Positions 37,442-45,301 of a stretch of DNA of 64,000 bases are shown piece by piece (the first letter of the stretch is position 1; every line of letters starts with the position of its first letter). Position numbers and translations under genes: made by a program. Under the pieces are notes generated by a model. It saw only the letters and a program-made list of their open reading frames with translations. It made no database searches and was not told the origin of the DNA. Source of the DNA: Chthonobacter rhizosphaerae (lineage in GTDB: Bacteria > Pseudomonadota > Alphaproteobacteria > Rhizobiales > Pleomorphomonadaceae); NCBI RefSeq assembly GCF_013839525.1, contig NZ_JACDIS010000010.1, positions 62,001-126,000 on the forward strand. The letters are read 5' to 3'.

Positions 37442-38125
37442 TCAATCGGCCGGCGTGGGCGGGTCCAGGCGACGCGCGACCTCGGCCCGGAGCGCGGGCA
37501 GGAGGTCGGCCTCGAACCAGGGGTTGCGCTTCAGCCAGCCGGTATTGCGCCACGACGGATGCGGCAGCGGAATGACGGCCGGGCGGACGCCCCGGTCCAG
37601 GATGGCACGCCAGCGGCGAACGGTCTCGTCCACGGACGAGGCCGCGTCCGCCCCGAGATGCCAGCGCTGGGCGTGGCGGCCAATGGCGAGGACGAGGTCG
37701 ACCGCCGGAAGCGCGGAGACGGCCTCGGCGCGCCAGGCCGGCGCGCATTCGCGGCGGGGCGGCAGGTCGCCGCCGGCCGCGTCCTGGCCGGGGAAGCAGA
37801 AGCCCATGGGCAGGATGGCGATCCGAGCCGCGTCGTAGAAGACGTCGCGGTCGACGGCCATCCAGGCGCGCAGGCGGTCGCCGGACCGGTCGTTGAACGG
37901 AATGCCAGTCGCGTGCACGCGGGTGCCGGGCGCCTGCCCGGCGACGAGGATGCGGGCCGTCCGGGACAGGCGCACGACGGGCCGAGGCTCGTGCGGGAGC
38001 GGGCGGTCGTTCCGCTCGCGGCAGAGACGGCAGGCGCCGATGCGCGCGATGAGATCGGCGAGAGGGTCCGGCCCTTGCGGACGGCCGGCCGGCGCCCTCG
38101 CCTGCCCCGTCCGATCCAGGACCAC
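37442..38125 (-). CDS. uracil-DNA glycosylase family protein
   Basis: 227 residues from a GTG start at 38125, which has GGAG six bases upstream; a longer frame to 38257 lacks homology. Motifs GQAPGTRVHATGIPFND (corresponding to the UDG water-activating loop) and PLPHPSWRN (the HPS-type leucine loop) place it in the UDG superfamily, in the small group common in Hyphomicrobiales with the start ACRLCRERNDRPLPHEP. Two Cys in CRLC plus CFPG and REC could ligate an iron-sulfur cluster as in family 4 UDGs, but spacing was not matched to a reference. Role in base-excision repair is inferred. It diverges from the sensor kinase gene. Confidence 0.85.
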   Translation of the reverse strand: MVLDRTGQARAPAGRPQGPDPLADLIARIGACRLCRERNDRPLPHEPRPVVRLSRTARILVAGQAPGTRVHATGIPFNDRSGDRLRAWMAVDRDVFYDAARIAILPMGFCFPGQDAAGGDLPPRRECAPAWRAEAVSALPAVDLVLAIGRHAQRWHLGADAASSVDETVRRWRAILDRGVRPAVIPLPHPSWRNTGWLKRNPWFEADLLPALRAEVARRLDPPTPAD

Positions 38126-38259
38126 GGCTGGCTCCGCCGAGCATTCACAACCATTAACCACGCTTGGACACCCTGGCTTAAGGAAGACCGCGGTAACCTG
38201 AACGTGCCGGTCCGGCGCTTGCCCGGCAGGTCCGGTGCACGGAAGGCCCTTTCGCACGC

Positions 38260-39813
38260 ATGACCGACACGCCCATCGGACGGACAGCAGAACGCACGGA
38301 GATGAACCGGCGCAAGGCCGATCGTCGCCGTGAAGTCTCGCGCACCGTCAAGACGGTGCGGGAACGGCTGTCGTCGACCACCGGAACGCGCCCGGCGTTC
38401 GACTACGAGGTCCTGCTCGGCTACGCCCGCAACCGGATGGCCGCGTGGCTCGCCCTCGCCATCATGGTGGCGGTGGTCGGCTATGCGAGCATCTATTTCG
38501 TGCCGGTCGAGACCCTGGCGGTCTGGGGCGCGATCGCGTTCGGCGTGCACGCCCTGAACGGCCTCACCTACCGGCGCTTCGCCTCGATCCCGGCCGCGGA
38601 CGTGAATCTGGAGCGCTGGCAGCGCCAGTTCACCATCGGCGAGGTGCTGTTCGGCATCGCGTTCGGCACCCTGTTCGTCATTCCGTCGGAGTTGCGCGAG
38701 CAGGCGGCGGTGCTGCAGTTCGGCACCATCCTGCTCTCGGTGGCCGTCATCGCCATGGTGGGCAGCAACCTGCCCCGGGCGGTGATCGGCGGCACGCTGC
38801 CGATCACCCTGTTCGGCGCGGTCAGCTTCGCGGTGGAGGGCAGCTTCCTGTCCTACACCATCGCGGGCTTCGTGGTGTTCGCCGAGGGCTTCTTCATCGT
38901 GCTCGCCTTCCGGATGCGCCAGAACGCCCTCGCCATGCTGGAATTCCGGGCGGAGAAGGACGCGCTGATCGCCGAGCTGGAACAGGCGAACGCGGTCTCG
39001 GACGAGAGCCGGCGACGGGCGGAGGAGGCCAACCTCGCCAAGTCGCGCTTCCTCGCCACCATGAGCCACGAGCTCCGCACCCCGCTCAACGCCATCCTGG
39101 GCTTTTCCGAGATCATGCAGGGCGAGGTGTTCGGCCCGATCGGCAACGCCCACTATCGGGAGTACGTGTCGGACATCCACAACTCCGGCAAGCACCTTCT
39201 GAACCTGATCAACGAGATCCTGGACCTGTCGCGCATCGAGGCGGGGCGCTACCAGCTGAACGAGGAGGCGGTGACCCTCGCCCACGTGGCGGAGGACTGC
39301 CACCATCTGATGAAGCTGAAGGCCAAGACCAAGAACCTCACCATTCATCAGCAGTTCGAGCCGGACCTGCCGAAGATCTGGGCCGACGAACGGGCGATCC
39401 GGCAGATCATCCTGAACCTTCTCTCCAACGCGGTGAAGTTCACGCCCGCCAACGGCGAGATCTGGATCAAGATGGGCTGGACCGTGGGCGGCGGGCAGTA
39501 CGTGTCCGTCCGCGACAACGGGCCTGGCATTCCGGAGGAGGAGATCCCGATCGTGCTCTCCGCCTTCGGCCAGGGCTCGCTCGCCATCAAGACCGCCGAA
39601 CAGGGCACCGGCCTCGGCCTGCCGATCGTGAAGGCGCTGATGACGATGCATGGCGGCAAGTTCGAGCTGAAATCGAAGCTGCGCGAAGGCACGGAGGCGA
39701 TGATCACCTTCCCGGCCGCCCGCGTGATGGAAGTGATGCCGGCGATCCCGGATCGGGCCCATGCGCCGCCGGCCGGCGTCGTGACGCCGAGGGTCAGGCG
39801 GGCGGCGGGGTAG
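38260..39813 (+). CDS. membrane sensor histidine kinase (DivJ/PdhS-like)
   Basis: 517 residues: a cytoplasmic basic N-terminus (1-50), about six membrane helices between 60 and 218, a coiled-coil linker (about 225-260), HisKA with phosphoacceptor H270 in LATMSHELRTPLNAILGF, and HATPase_c with N box NLLSNAVKF, G1 DNGPGIPEEEI and G2 GTGLGLPIVK. No periplasmic sensor domain is evident. The HisKA segment SEIMQGEVFGPIGNAHYREY resembles the DivJ/PdhS subgroup whose members act on DivK and PleD, both encoded at 9.6-11.3 kb here; this is inference from sequence resemblance. No response regulator gene is adjacent. The C-terminal 25 residues are Pro/Ala/Arg-rich. Confidence 0.92.
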   Translation: MTDTPIGRTAERTEMNRRKADRRREVSRTVKTVRERLSSTTGTRPAFDYEVLLGYARNRMAAWLALAIMVAVVGYASIYFVPVETLAVWGAIAFGVHALNGLTYRRFASIPAADVNLERWQRQFTIGEVLFGIAFGTLFVIPSELREQAAVLQFGTILLSVAVIAMVGSNLPRAVIGGTLPITLFGAVSFAVEGSFLSYTIAGFVVFAEGFFIVLAFRMRQNALAMLEFRAEKDALIAELEQANAVSDESRRRAEEANLAKSRFLATMSHELRTPLNAILGFSEIMQGEVFGPIGNAHYREYVSDIHNSGKHLLNLINEILDLSRIEAGRYQLNEEAVTLAHVAEDCHHLMKLKAKTKNLTIHQQFEPDLPKIWADERAIRQIILNLLSNAVKFTPANGEIWIKMGWTVGGGQYVSVRDNGPGIPEEEIPIVLSAFGQGSLAIKTAEQGTGLGLPIVKALMTMHGGKFELKSKLREGTEAMITFPAARVMEVMPAIPDRAHAPPAGVVTPRVRRAAG

Positions 39814-39837
39814 GGACGCGGCGCGCCGGGTGACGGG

Positions 39838-39936
39838 GGTGGCGGTTCCCCCCTCACCCTGCCCTCTCTCGCGTGGTTTTTTGGCGGTGGCGGTTCCCCC
39901 TCACCCTGCCCTCTCCCACAAGGGGAGAGGGTTCCG
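39838..39936. repeat. GC-rich dispersed intergenic repeat with tandem half-copies
   Basis: Two direct copies of GTGGCGGTTCCCCC-CTCACCCTGCC (39839 onward and 39887 onward) are followed by a hairpin CCCTCTCC-CACA-AGGGGAGAGGG. The GGCGGTTCCCCC and CCTCTCCC-ACAAGGGGAGAGG parts recur at 56.0 kb and, in part, at 62.0 kb. It occupies the 170-base gap between the sensor kinase and cobT stops (convergent). Confidence 0.7.
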
Positions 39937-39985
39937 GTGGCGGTGGTGACGGTTCAGCGATCCTGATCCCGAGGACGGGAAATCC

Positions 39986-41005
39986 TCACGCCTTGTCGTC
40001 GACGCCGGCCTGCTCGAAGGTCGCCATGCCGGCGTGGGTGAGCGCGGCGGTGCGGACGAGGGAGGCGGCGAGGGCGGCGCCTGTGCCTTCGCCGAGACGC
40101 ATGCCGAGGCTGAGGAGCGGGTCCTTGCCGAGACGGCGGACGACCTCGCGGTGGGCGTTCTCGGCGGAGACGTGGCCGATCAGCACGTGGTCGATGGCGG
40201 TCGGATCCATGGCGTGGAGGATCGCCGCCGCGGCGGTGGCGACGAAACCGTCGACCACGACCGGGACGCGCTCGAACCGGGCGGCGATCAGCGCGCCCAC
40301 CATGGCGGCGATCTCCCGGCCACCGAGCCGGCGCAGGATCTCCAGCGGGTCGCGCGTGCCTTCGATGCGGGCGACGGCGGCGGCCACCGCGTCGGACTTC
40401 CGCTTCAGCCCCTCGTCGTCGACGCCGGTGCCGCGGCCGACCCATTCGTCGGCGGTGCCGCCGTAGAGGGCGTGGTAGAGGGCGGCGGCGACGGTCGTGT
40501 TGGCGATGCCCATCTCGCCCGTGACGAGAAGGTCCATGCCGCCGGCGATCGATTCCATGCCGAACGCGATGGTGGCCGCGCAGCCCGCCTCGTCGAAGGC
40601 GTCGGCCTCAACGATGTCCGGCGTCGGGTGTTCGAGCGCGAGGTCCAGCACCTTCAGGCCGAAGTCGTAGGCGAGGCAGATCTGGTTGATGGCCGCGCCG
40701 CCGGCGGCGAAGTTGTCCACCATCTGCTGGGTGACCGACTGCGGAAAGGCGGAGACGCCGCGCGCCGCGATGCCGTGGTTGGCGGCATAGATGCAGACCA
40801 CCGGCCGGTCCACCCTGGGCGCGCTGCGCGACTGCCAGGCCGCCAGCCATTCCACCAGACCCTCCAGGCGGCCTAGAGAACCCGCGGGCTTGGTGAGGCG
40901 CGCGTCGCGGGCGCGCACGGCAGCCCCCGCGTCGTCGTCCGGCCCCGGCATGCGGGCGACCAGATCGCGGATGTCGTCGAAGGGCAGTCCGGTCATGTTG
41001 CTCAT
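39986..41005 (-). CDS. cobT: nicotinate-nucleotide--dimethylbenzimidazole phosphoribosyltransferase
   Basis: 339 residues. Activates the lower ligand of cobalamin by joining dimethylbenzimidazole to nicotinate mononucleotide ribose phosphate. Family features: LTKPAGSLGRLEGLVEWLA, YAANHGIAARGVSAFPQSVT, GEMGIANTTVAAAL, and the catalytic glutamate in LGMRLGEGTGAALAA near the C-terminus. ATG at 41005 has GGAAGGA eight bases upstream; a TTG one codon earlier is not preferred. It diverges from cobS with a 192-base spacer, in which I looked for but did not find a cobalamin riboswitch. Confidence 0.96.
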   Translation of the reverse strand: MSNMTGLPFDDIRDLVARMPGPDDDAGAAVRARDARLTKPAGSLGRLEGLVEWLAAWQSRSAPRVDRPVVCIYAANHGIAARGVSAFPQSVTQQMVDNFAAGGAAINQICLAYDFGLKVLDLALEHPTPDIVEADAFDEAGCAATIAFGMESIAGGMDLLVTGEMGIANTTVAAALYHALYGGTADEWVGRGTGVDDEGLKRKSDAVAAAVARIEGTRDPLEILRRLGGREIAAMVGALIAARFERVPVVVDGFVATAAAAILHAMDPTAIDHVLIGHVSAENAHREVVRRLGKDPLLSLGMRLGEGTGAALAASLVRTAALTHAGMATFEQAGVDDKA

Positions 41006-41197
41006 CAAGCTCGTCCTTCCTTGGCCCTGGCCTCGGTCCCGGTCTCAGCCCCGGCACACGATCGGCCCGGCGCGGCCCTGGTCCGCGACGGCCTAGCCTG
41101 TGGGGCGACGCGGCGCCATCCGTCCTTGGGTGTGGTGACGGCGCGGGCCGGGATCTATACAGGACGTCGCCCGCCAACGCCAAACCCGGACACCGCC

Positions 41198-41989
41198 GTG
41201 ACGCCGACCGCGCGCCTTCGCGCCGCCCTGATCGACCTTGCCGGGATCGTCCGGTTCCTCTCCCGCCTGCCGGTGCCCCGGCTGACCGCCGACGACGATC
41301 CGGCCCGGCTGCCGGACTTACGCGAGGCCGGCGCGCTGCTGCCGCTGGCCGGCGCGGTGATCGCGCTGCCGGCTGCGGCCGCGACCGCCCTCCTCGCCGC
41401 CACGGAGCTGCCGCCCCTGATGGCGGGGGCCCTGGTGGTGACGGCCGGGCTGCTGGCGACCGGGGCGCTGCACGAGGACGGGCTGGCGGACACCGCGGAC
41501 GGGCTTGGGGCGGGCGGCGGGCCGGAGCGACGTCTGGCCGCCATGAAGGACAGCCGGATCGGCGGGTTCGGGGCGGCCGCGCTCGCCATGACGCTGATCC
41601 TCAGGACGGCGGCGGTCGCGGCGCTGATTCCCGCCGGGCCGCTCGCCGCCGGGCTGGCGGTGCTGGCCACGGGAGCGGCGAGCCGGATCGGCCTCGTCGC
41701 TCTCTGGCATGGCCTGCCGAGCGCGCGCCCGGGCGGCCTCGCCGATCAGGCCGGGCGGCCGGAGCGGCGGGCGTTCGTGCTGGCGGTCGGCTCGGGCGTG
41801 GGGCTCGCGGCGCTGGCGTGGCCGCTCGCCGGGGCGGACGGCGTGATCGCCGGGCTGCTGCTGATGGGGGGCGGCGTGCTGGCGCTCGGCCGCTATGCCC
41901 GCCGGACGCTGGGCGGACAGACCGGCGACGTGCTCGGCGCCGCGCAGCAGGTGGGCGAGGCCGCCTTCCTGACCGGGCTTCTGCTCTGA
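41198..41989 (+). CDS. cobS: adenosylcobinamide-GDP ribazoletransferase
   Basis: 263 residues, integral membrane enzyme of the nucleotide loop pathway that joins adenosylcobinamide-GDP with alpha-ribazole. The CobS motif LHEDGLADTADGLGAGG with metal-binding acidic residues and the DSRIGGFGAAAL motif are intact, and about seven hydrophobic segments follow. Start at GTG 41198 (VTPTARLRAALIDLAG) is chosen because the longer frame to 41021 is arginine-rich and without homology; the ribosome-binding site is weak. Extremely Ala/Leu-rich, reflecting high GC. Confidence 0.95.
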   Translation: MTPTARLRAALIDLAGIVRFLSRLPVPRLTADDDPARLPDLREAGALLPLAGAVIALPAAAATALLAATELPPLMAGALVVTAGLLATGALHEDGLADTADGLGAGGGPERRLAAMKDSRIGGFGAAALAMTLILRTAAVAALIPAGPLAAGLAVLATGAASRIGLVALWHGLPSARPGGLADQAGRPERRAFVLAVGSGVGLAALAWPLAGADGVIAGLLLMGGGVLALGRYARRTLGGQTGDVLGAAQQVGEAAFLTGLLL

Positions 41990-42110
41990 GGCCCGTCGCC
42001 CACGCGGACCGCCGGCGGAGGCGCCCGCCCCTGCGCCGATCCGGCCCCTGGCGGCCCGCGCGCCGCGATGCCATATGGGTCTCACCCGCAACCCCGAGGA
42101 TCCGCCGGCC

Positions 42111-42302
42111 GTGACGGTTTCGACGCCCTGCATCAAGATCTGCGCCATCGACCCCGCGCGGGGCCTTTGCGTCGGCTGCCTCAGGACCCTCGACGAGATT
42201 GGCGCCTGGGGCCGCATGAGCGAGCCCGAGCGGCTGGCGGTGATAGCCGCCCTGCCCGCCCGAGGCGGACGCATGCCGCGCGGGGCGCGCACGGAGGCAT
42301 GA
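42111..42302 (+). CDS. DUF1289 family small cysteine-motif protein
   Basis: 63 residues from GTG 42111 (GAGGA ten bases upstream) or 75 from ATG 42075 without such a box. The DUF1289 pattern is clear: TPCIKICAIDPARGLCVGCLRTLDEI, with four cysteines in two pairs (C-x3-C and C-x2-C), then WGRMSEPERLAVIAALPAR. The cysteines likely bind a metal or an iron-sulfur cluster. Function unknown; the family is common next to cobS in Hyphomicrobiales. Its stop overlaps the start of the next gene (TGATG). Confidence 0.9.
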   Translation: MTVSTPCIKICAIDPARGLCVGCLRTLDEIGAWGRMSEPERLAVIAALPARGGRMPRGARTEA

Positions 42303-42571
42303 TGCGACAGCCTTTCCTCCTCGCCGGCATCGCCATCCTGATCACCGCCATGGTGGTGCTGGTCGCCTTCGACGACGGCGGCATGGTGGGCGGCGTCGCC
42401 TCCGACGACGTGGCCAGCATGGCGCAGCTAGGCGCCCTCGCGCTCGTCATCGGGGCGGGCCTGTTCGCGACGCGGCAGGGCGCGCTGGTGCGGTTCCGGC
42501 AGGCCATGGTCTGGCTCGCGATCGGGTTCGTGCTGGTCGTCGGCTACCTGGCGTACAACGGCCAGCTCTGA
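42302..42571 (+). CDS. small membrane protein (three helices), possibly a shortened retropepsin-like protease
   Basis: 89 residues with three predicted membrane helices (about 5-22, 40-57, 70-86) and an Arg-rich loop RQGALVRFRQ. In related genomes the gene following cobS and the DUF1289 gene often encodes a TIGR02281-type aspartic protease whose N-terminal part looks like this; here the reading frame ends right after the third helix (GYLAYNGQL) and no protease domain follows. I cannot confirm that relationship without a search. ATG at 42302 is preceded by GGAGG at a short distance; an ATG at 42299 is equally possible. It overlaps the DUF1289 stop. Confidence 0.75.
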   Translation: MRQPFLLAGIAILITAMVVLVAFDDGGMVGGVASDDVASMAQLGALALVIGAGLFATRQGALVRFRQAMVWLAIGFVLVVGYLAYNGQL

Positions 42572-42577
42572 CGGCGG

Positions 42578-43408
42578 TCAGAGCAGCGAAGCGATGAACT
42601 TCGCCGCCACGGACAGGAGGAAGAGGCCGAACAGGATCTCCAGCCGGCGCTTCGGCAGCGCGTGGGCGAGCCGCACCCCGAGTGGGGCGGTGAGGAGGGT
42701 GATCGGCACGACCAGGAGCACGCCCATCAGGTTCACGTAGCCGAGGGAGAAGGGCGGCAGGTCCGGCAGGCCCCATCCGGCGACGATGAAGCCGAGCGTG
42801 CCCGGAATCGCGATGAGCACCCCGACGCCGGACGAGGTGGCGACGGCCTGGTGCATGGGGCGTCCGTAGAGCGTCATGTAGGTGTTGTTGAGAACGCCGC
42901 CGCCGATGCCCATCAGGGTGGAGAAGAAGCCGATCACCGCACCGACGATGGCGCGCGCCACCCGGCTCTTCGGCAGGTCGGGCCCGAGCCGCCAGGACGC
43001 CCGATTGAACAGCATGCGGATGGCGAACAGGACCGCGATGACGGCGAACACGATCCGGAGCCCCTCGCTGGAGAGCGACGAGGCGACGGCGGTCGCCACC
43101 ACCACCCCGAGCGGAATCCAGATCACCCAGCTTCGCAGGAGCTCCATGTCGACGACGCCGCGGGCGTGGTGGGCGCCGAAGGACCGCAACGCCGTCGGCA
43201 GGATGATGCCGGTGGAGGTGGCGATCGACACGTGCATGCGCACCGATTCGTCCACCCCGGCAAGGCCGAGCACCTGGAAGAAGACCGGCACGAGCACCGC
43301 CCCTCCGCCCACGCCGAAGAGGCCGGCGAGCACGCCGGAGACGAGGCCCGAGGCGACGAGGGCCGCGGCGAGCTCGAGGAGGTCGAGCGGATTGGTTTCG
43401 ATGGGCAT
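42578..43408 (-). CDS. TSUP family sulfite/anion exporter (TauE/SafE)
   Basis: 276 residues with eight predicted helices in two homologous halves: SGVLAGLFGVGGGAVLVPVFF and FFSTLMGIGGGVLNNTYMTL are the two repeat motifs of the TSUP family (GxGGG). Members export sulfite, sulfoacetate or related anions; substrate here is unknown. A role with the sulfur-oxidation genes at 48-51 kb is possible but they are not adjacent. It converges with the small membrane protein gene (6 bases between stops) and is downstream of the TadG-like gene, separated by a hairpin. Confidence 0.92.
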   Translation of the reverse strand: MPIETNPLDLLELAAALVASGLVSGVLAGLFGVGGGAVLVPVFFQVLGLAGVDESVRMHVSIATSTGIILPTALRSFGAHHARGVVDMELLRSWVIWIPLGVVVATAVASSLSSEGLRIVFAVIAVLFAIRMLFNRASWRLGPDLPKSRVARAIVGAVIGFFSTLMGIGGGVLNNTYMTLYGRPMHQAVATSSGVGVLIAIPGTLGFIVAGWGLPDLPPFSLGYVNLMGVLLVVPITLLTAPLGVRLAHALPKRRLEILFGLFLLSVAAKFIASLL

Positions 43409-43509
43409 GGGACCGGAGAGGGAGGGGCGACCGGGACGAGGCCGGTCGCCGGATGAGGCGGGCGAAAAGCCGCCCGGCTGTCCAGCCGGCTCGGCTTGCC
43501 CACTTAGCC

Positions 43510-43539
43510 CGGATGCGGTTCCAAGGACAACCGCATCCG
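43510..43539. terminator. 11-bp hairpin between TadG-like and TSUP genes
   Basis: Perfect 11-bp stem CGGATGCGGTT / AACCGCATCCG with an eight-base loop, 17 bases past the TadG-like stop. No T run in either direction; likely terminator or mRNA end stabiliser. Confidence 0.55.
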
Positions 43540-43555
43540 ACGGTTGGACCGGGTG

Positions 43556-44995
43556 TCACCGCTCCAGCCGGATCTCCCGCAGGGAGGCGGCGATCACCGC
43601 GAAGGCGCTCGCCATGGCGGACGTGCTGGACGTGTCGAAGAAGTGGTCCGAGCCGCTGGCGCAGTCGCCGAGCATGACCTTGGCGTCAGCGTCGTCCACC
43701 GCCAGGGCGACCGTGTAGATCTCGATGTTCTTCGACTTGGCGTAGGTGCAGATCGACACGGTGTCCTTGTTGGTGGCCTTCAGCTGGGCCGCCTTGGCGG
43801 TGGCGTTGCCGGAGGGGGCCTTGTGCTTGCCGTCGGCGCTGTCGAACCGGAGCGTGTTCTCGCCGTCGGTCATGAGCACCAGCACCTTGCGCGGGCGCAT
43901 GTTCTTGGTGTCGTACGTCTTTCCTTCCGAGAACGGCGCGGTCGGCGACAGGACGTTCACGCCCCAGATCAGGCCCGCCGGGATGTAGGTGAGCGGCTTG
44001 TAGCCGCCGACGTTGATGATCAGGCCATTGATGGCGGTGGTCAGCGTCGATTTCGACGTGGTGAGCGGCACGATCGGGTTCAGGCAGTTGCGGCTCGTCG
44101 CCAGCAGGCCAGGATAGGGAACATCGGTCTGCGTGTCGGCGAGCCGGAGGTTCGCGGCCCTGCGGGATCCGACGCAGCCGTACCACTTGTAATTGGTCGT
44201 GCCGCCCGTGCAGGACTGGTACGGCTTGCCCTCGTAGGTCGTGCAGACGTCGTTGCACTCGTAGTATTCCACCACGCCGTCCACCGTCCGCGTGCACGTC
44301 TTCTTCGTGCAGCTCTGGTAAGTGGTCTTGGTGGTGCAGACCTTCTCGGTGGTGACCGAGTAGTCCGCCGGGACGGATAGCCAGGACGCGTTGCGGTTCG
44401 ACGTGCCGACGTTGACGTAGTCGGCGTAGGGCACGATGGCGACCTTCACGTCGGCGGCATCGTCCTTCTTGAGCTCGTTGACGAGGCTGGTCGCGGCCTT
44501 CTTCAGCGCGTCGATCTTCTTGACGCCGGCGGCGTCCGTCTCCGACATCGACCAGGTGTTGTCGAGGACGAGGGCCACTTCCAGGCTGCCGGCAACGCCA
44601 CGCAGGACCGAGGAGGCGACGTCGACGCCGAGGGTGTCCACGCCGGCGATCCGGACGAACATGGGCTCGATGGTGGCCGCCAGGGACGCGGTGATGCGGT
44701 CGTTCTCGTCATCGAAGTCGATGTCGTAGACCTTCGGATCCTGCAGCCGGGCGGGGTTGGTGTTCGCCGCCACGTAGGCCTCGACGATGTCGCGGATCTC
44801 CTCCTCGTTCGCGGCATGCGACGACGAGGCCGCCAGGAGAGCGCCGTCGAGCACCTCCTGGGCATGGACCTTGGCGTTGTACTGGCGGGTATAGTCCATT
44901 CCGGCGCCCATCGTGAGCAGCACCGGCACGGCGGCGATGGAAAACATGAGTGCGGTCGCCCCCGAGCGATCGCGCCACAAAGAACGTCTTGTCAT
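43556..44995 (-). CDS. TadG-like pilus-assembly protein with vWA domain
   Basis: 479 residues. The N-terminal RDRSGATALMFSIAAVPVLL is the TadE/TadG-type pseudopilin-like membrane segment, followed by a periplasmic region and a von Willebrand A domain with MIDAS start VLDNTWSMS (D145-N-T-W-S) and ending near SGSDHFFDTSS. Inserted in the vWA domain after residue 210 are about 60 residues with seven cysteines (220, 229, 234, 247, 251, 262, 274). TadG proteins belong to Flp pilus systems, but no other tad/flp gene is in the window, so this is an orphan copy. Cell-surface or periplasmic location by inference. Confidence 0.88.
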   Translation of the reverse strand: MTRRSLWRDRSGATALMFSIAAVPVLLTMGAGMDYTRQYNAKVHAQEVLDGALLAASSSHAANEEEIRDIVEAYVAANTNPARLQDPKVYDIDFDDENDRITASLAATIEPMFVRIAGVDTLGVDVASSVLRGVAGSLEVALVLDNTWSMSETDAAGVKKIDALKKAATSLVNELKKDDAADVKVAIVPYADYVNVGTSNRNASWLSVPADYSVTTEKVCTTKTTYQSCTKKTCTRTVDGVVEYYECNDVCTTYEGKPYQSCTGGTTNYKWYGCVGSRRAANLRLADTQTDVPYPGLLATSRNCLNPIVPLTTSKSTLTTAINGLIINVGGYKPLTYIPAGLIWGVNVLSPTAPFSEGKTYDTKNMRPRKVLVLMTDGENTLRFDSADGKHKAPSGNATAKAAQLKATNKDTVSICTYAKSKNIEIYTVALAVDDADAKVMLGDCASGSDHFFDTSSTSAMASAFAVIAASLREIRLER

Positions 44996-45301
44996 GACCG
45001 GACTCCAGCCCCCCGACTGCTGTCACGATCCTTGGCGTTGATCACTTAAAATGTATGTAGAGTGCAGTTGATTCCCTTCGGGATCGGCTCTCATCTCGCG
45101 CGTGCGGTTAAACAACGTCAAACCGACTCAGTGGAAACACGGATGAGCGACGGCACGCGGGCTTCGGAGACGGCTCGGGTGGCCCGGACCGGCGGGCGGC
45201 CGGGCGGCGAGGTCGCTCCTCCAGGCTTGGTCGGAGCGCCGGGCGTCGGGCACAGACGAGCACGGGGCGGCCGGCGACGACGTGCGGCCGAGCGCGCGAA
45301 G
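44996..45301. other. 306-base stretch without a credible gene
   Basis: Between the TadG-like start and the dusA stop I see no supported gene. The AT-richer part at 45035-45065 probably contains the TadG-like promoter. No hairpin of note. Confidence 0.55.

Noticed and set aside
39838-39936. Possible CRISPR-like direct repeats
   Set aside because: Only two copies, no regular spacing or further spacers, and no cas genes; better explained as a dispersed intergenic element.
41006-41197. Possible cobalamin riboswitch between cobT and cobS
   Set aside because: I looked for the B12-box and the conserved riboswitch core and did not find a convincing match in either orientation.
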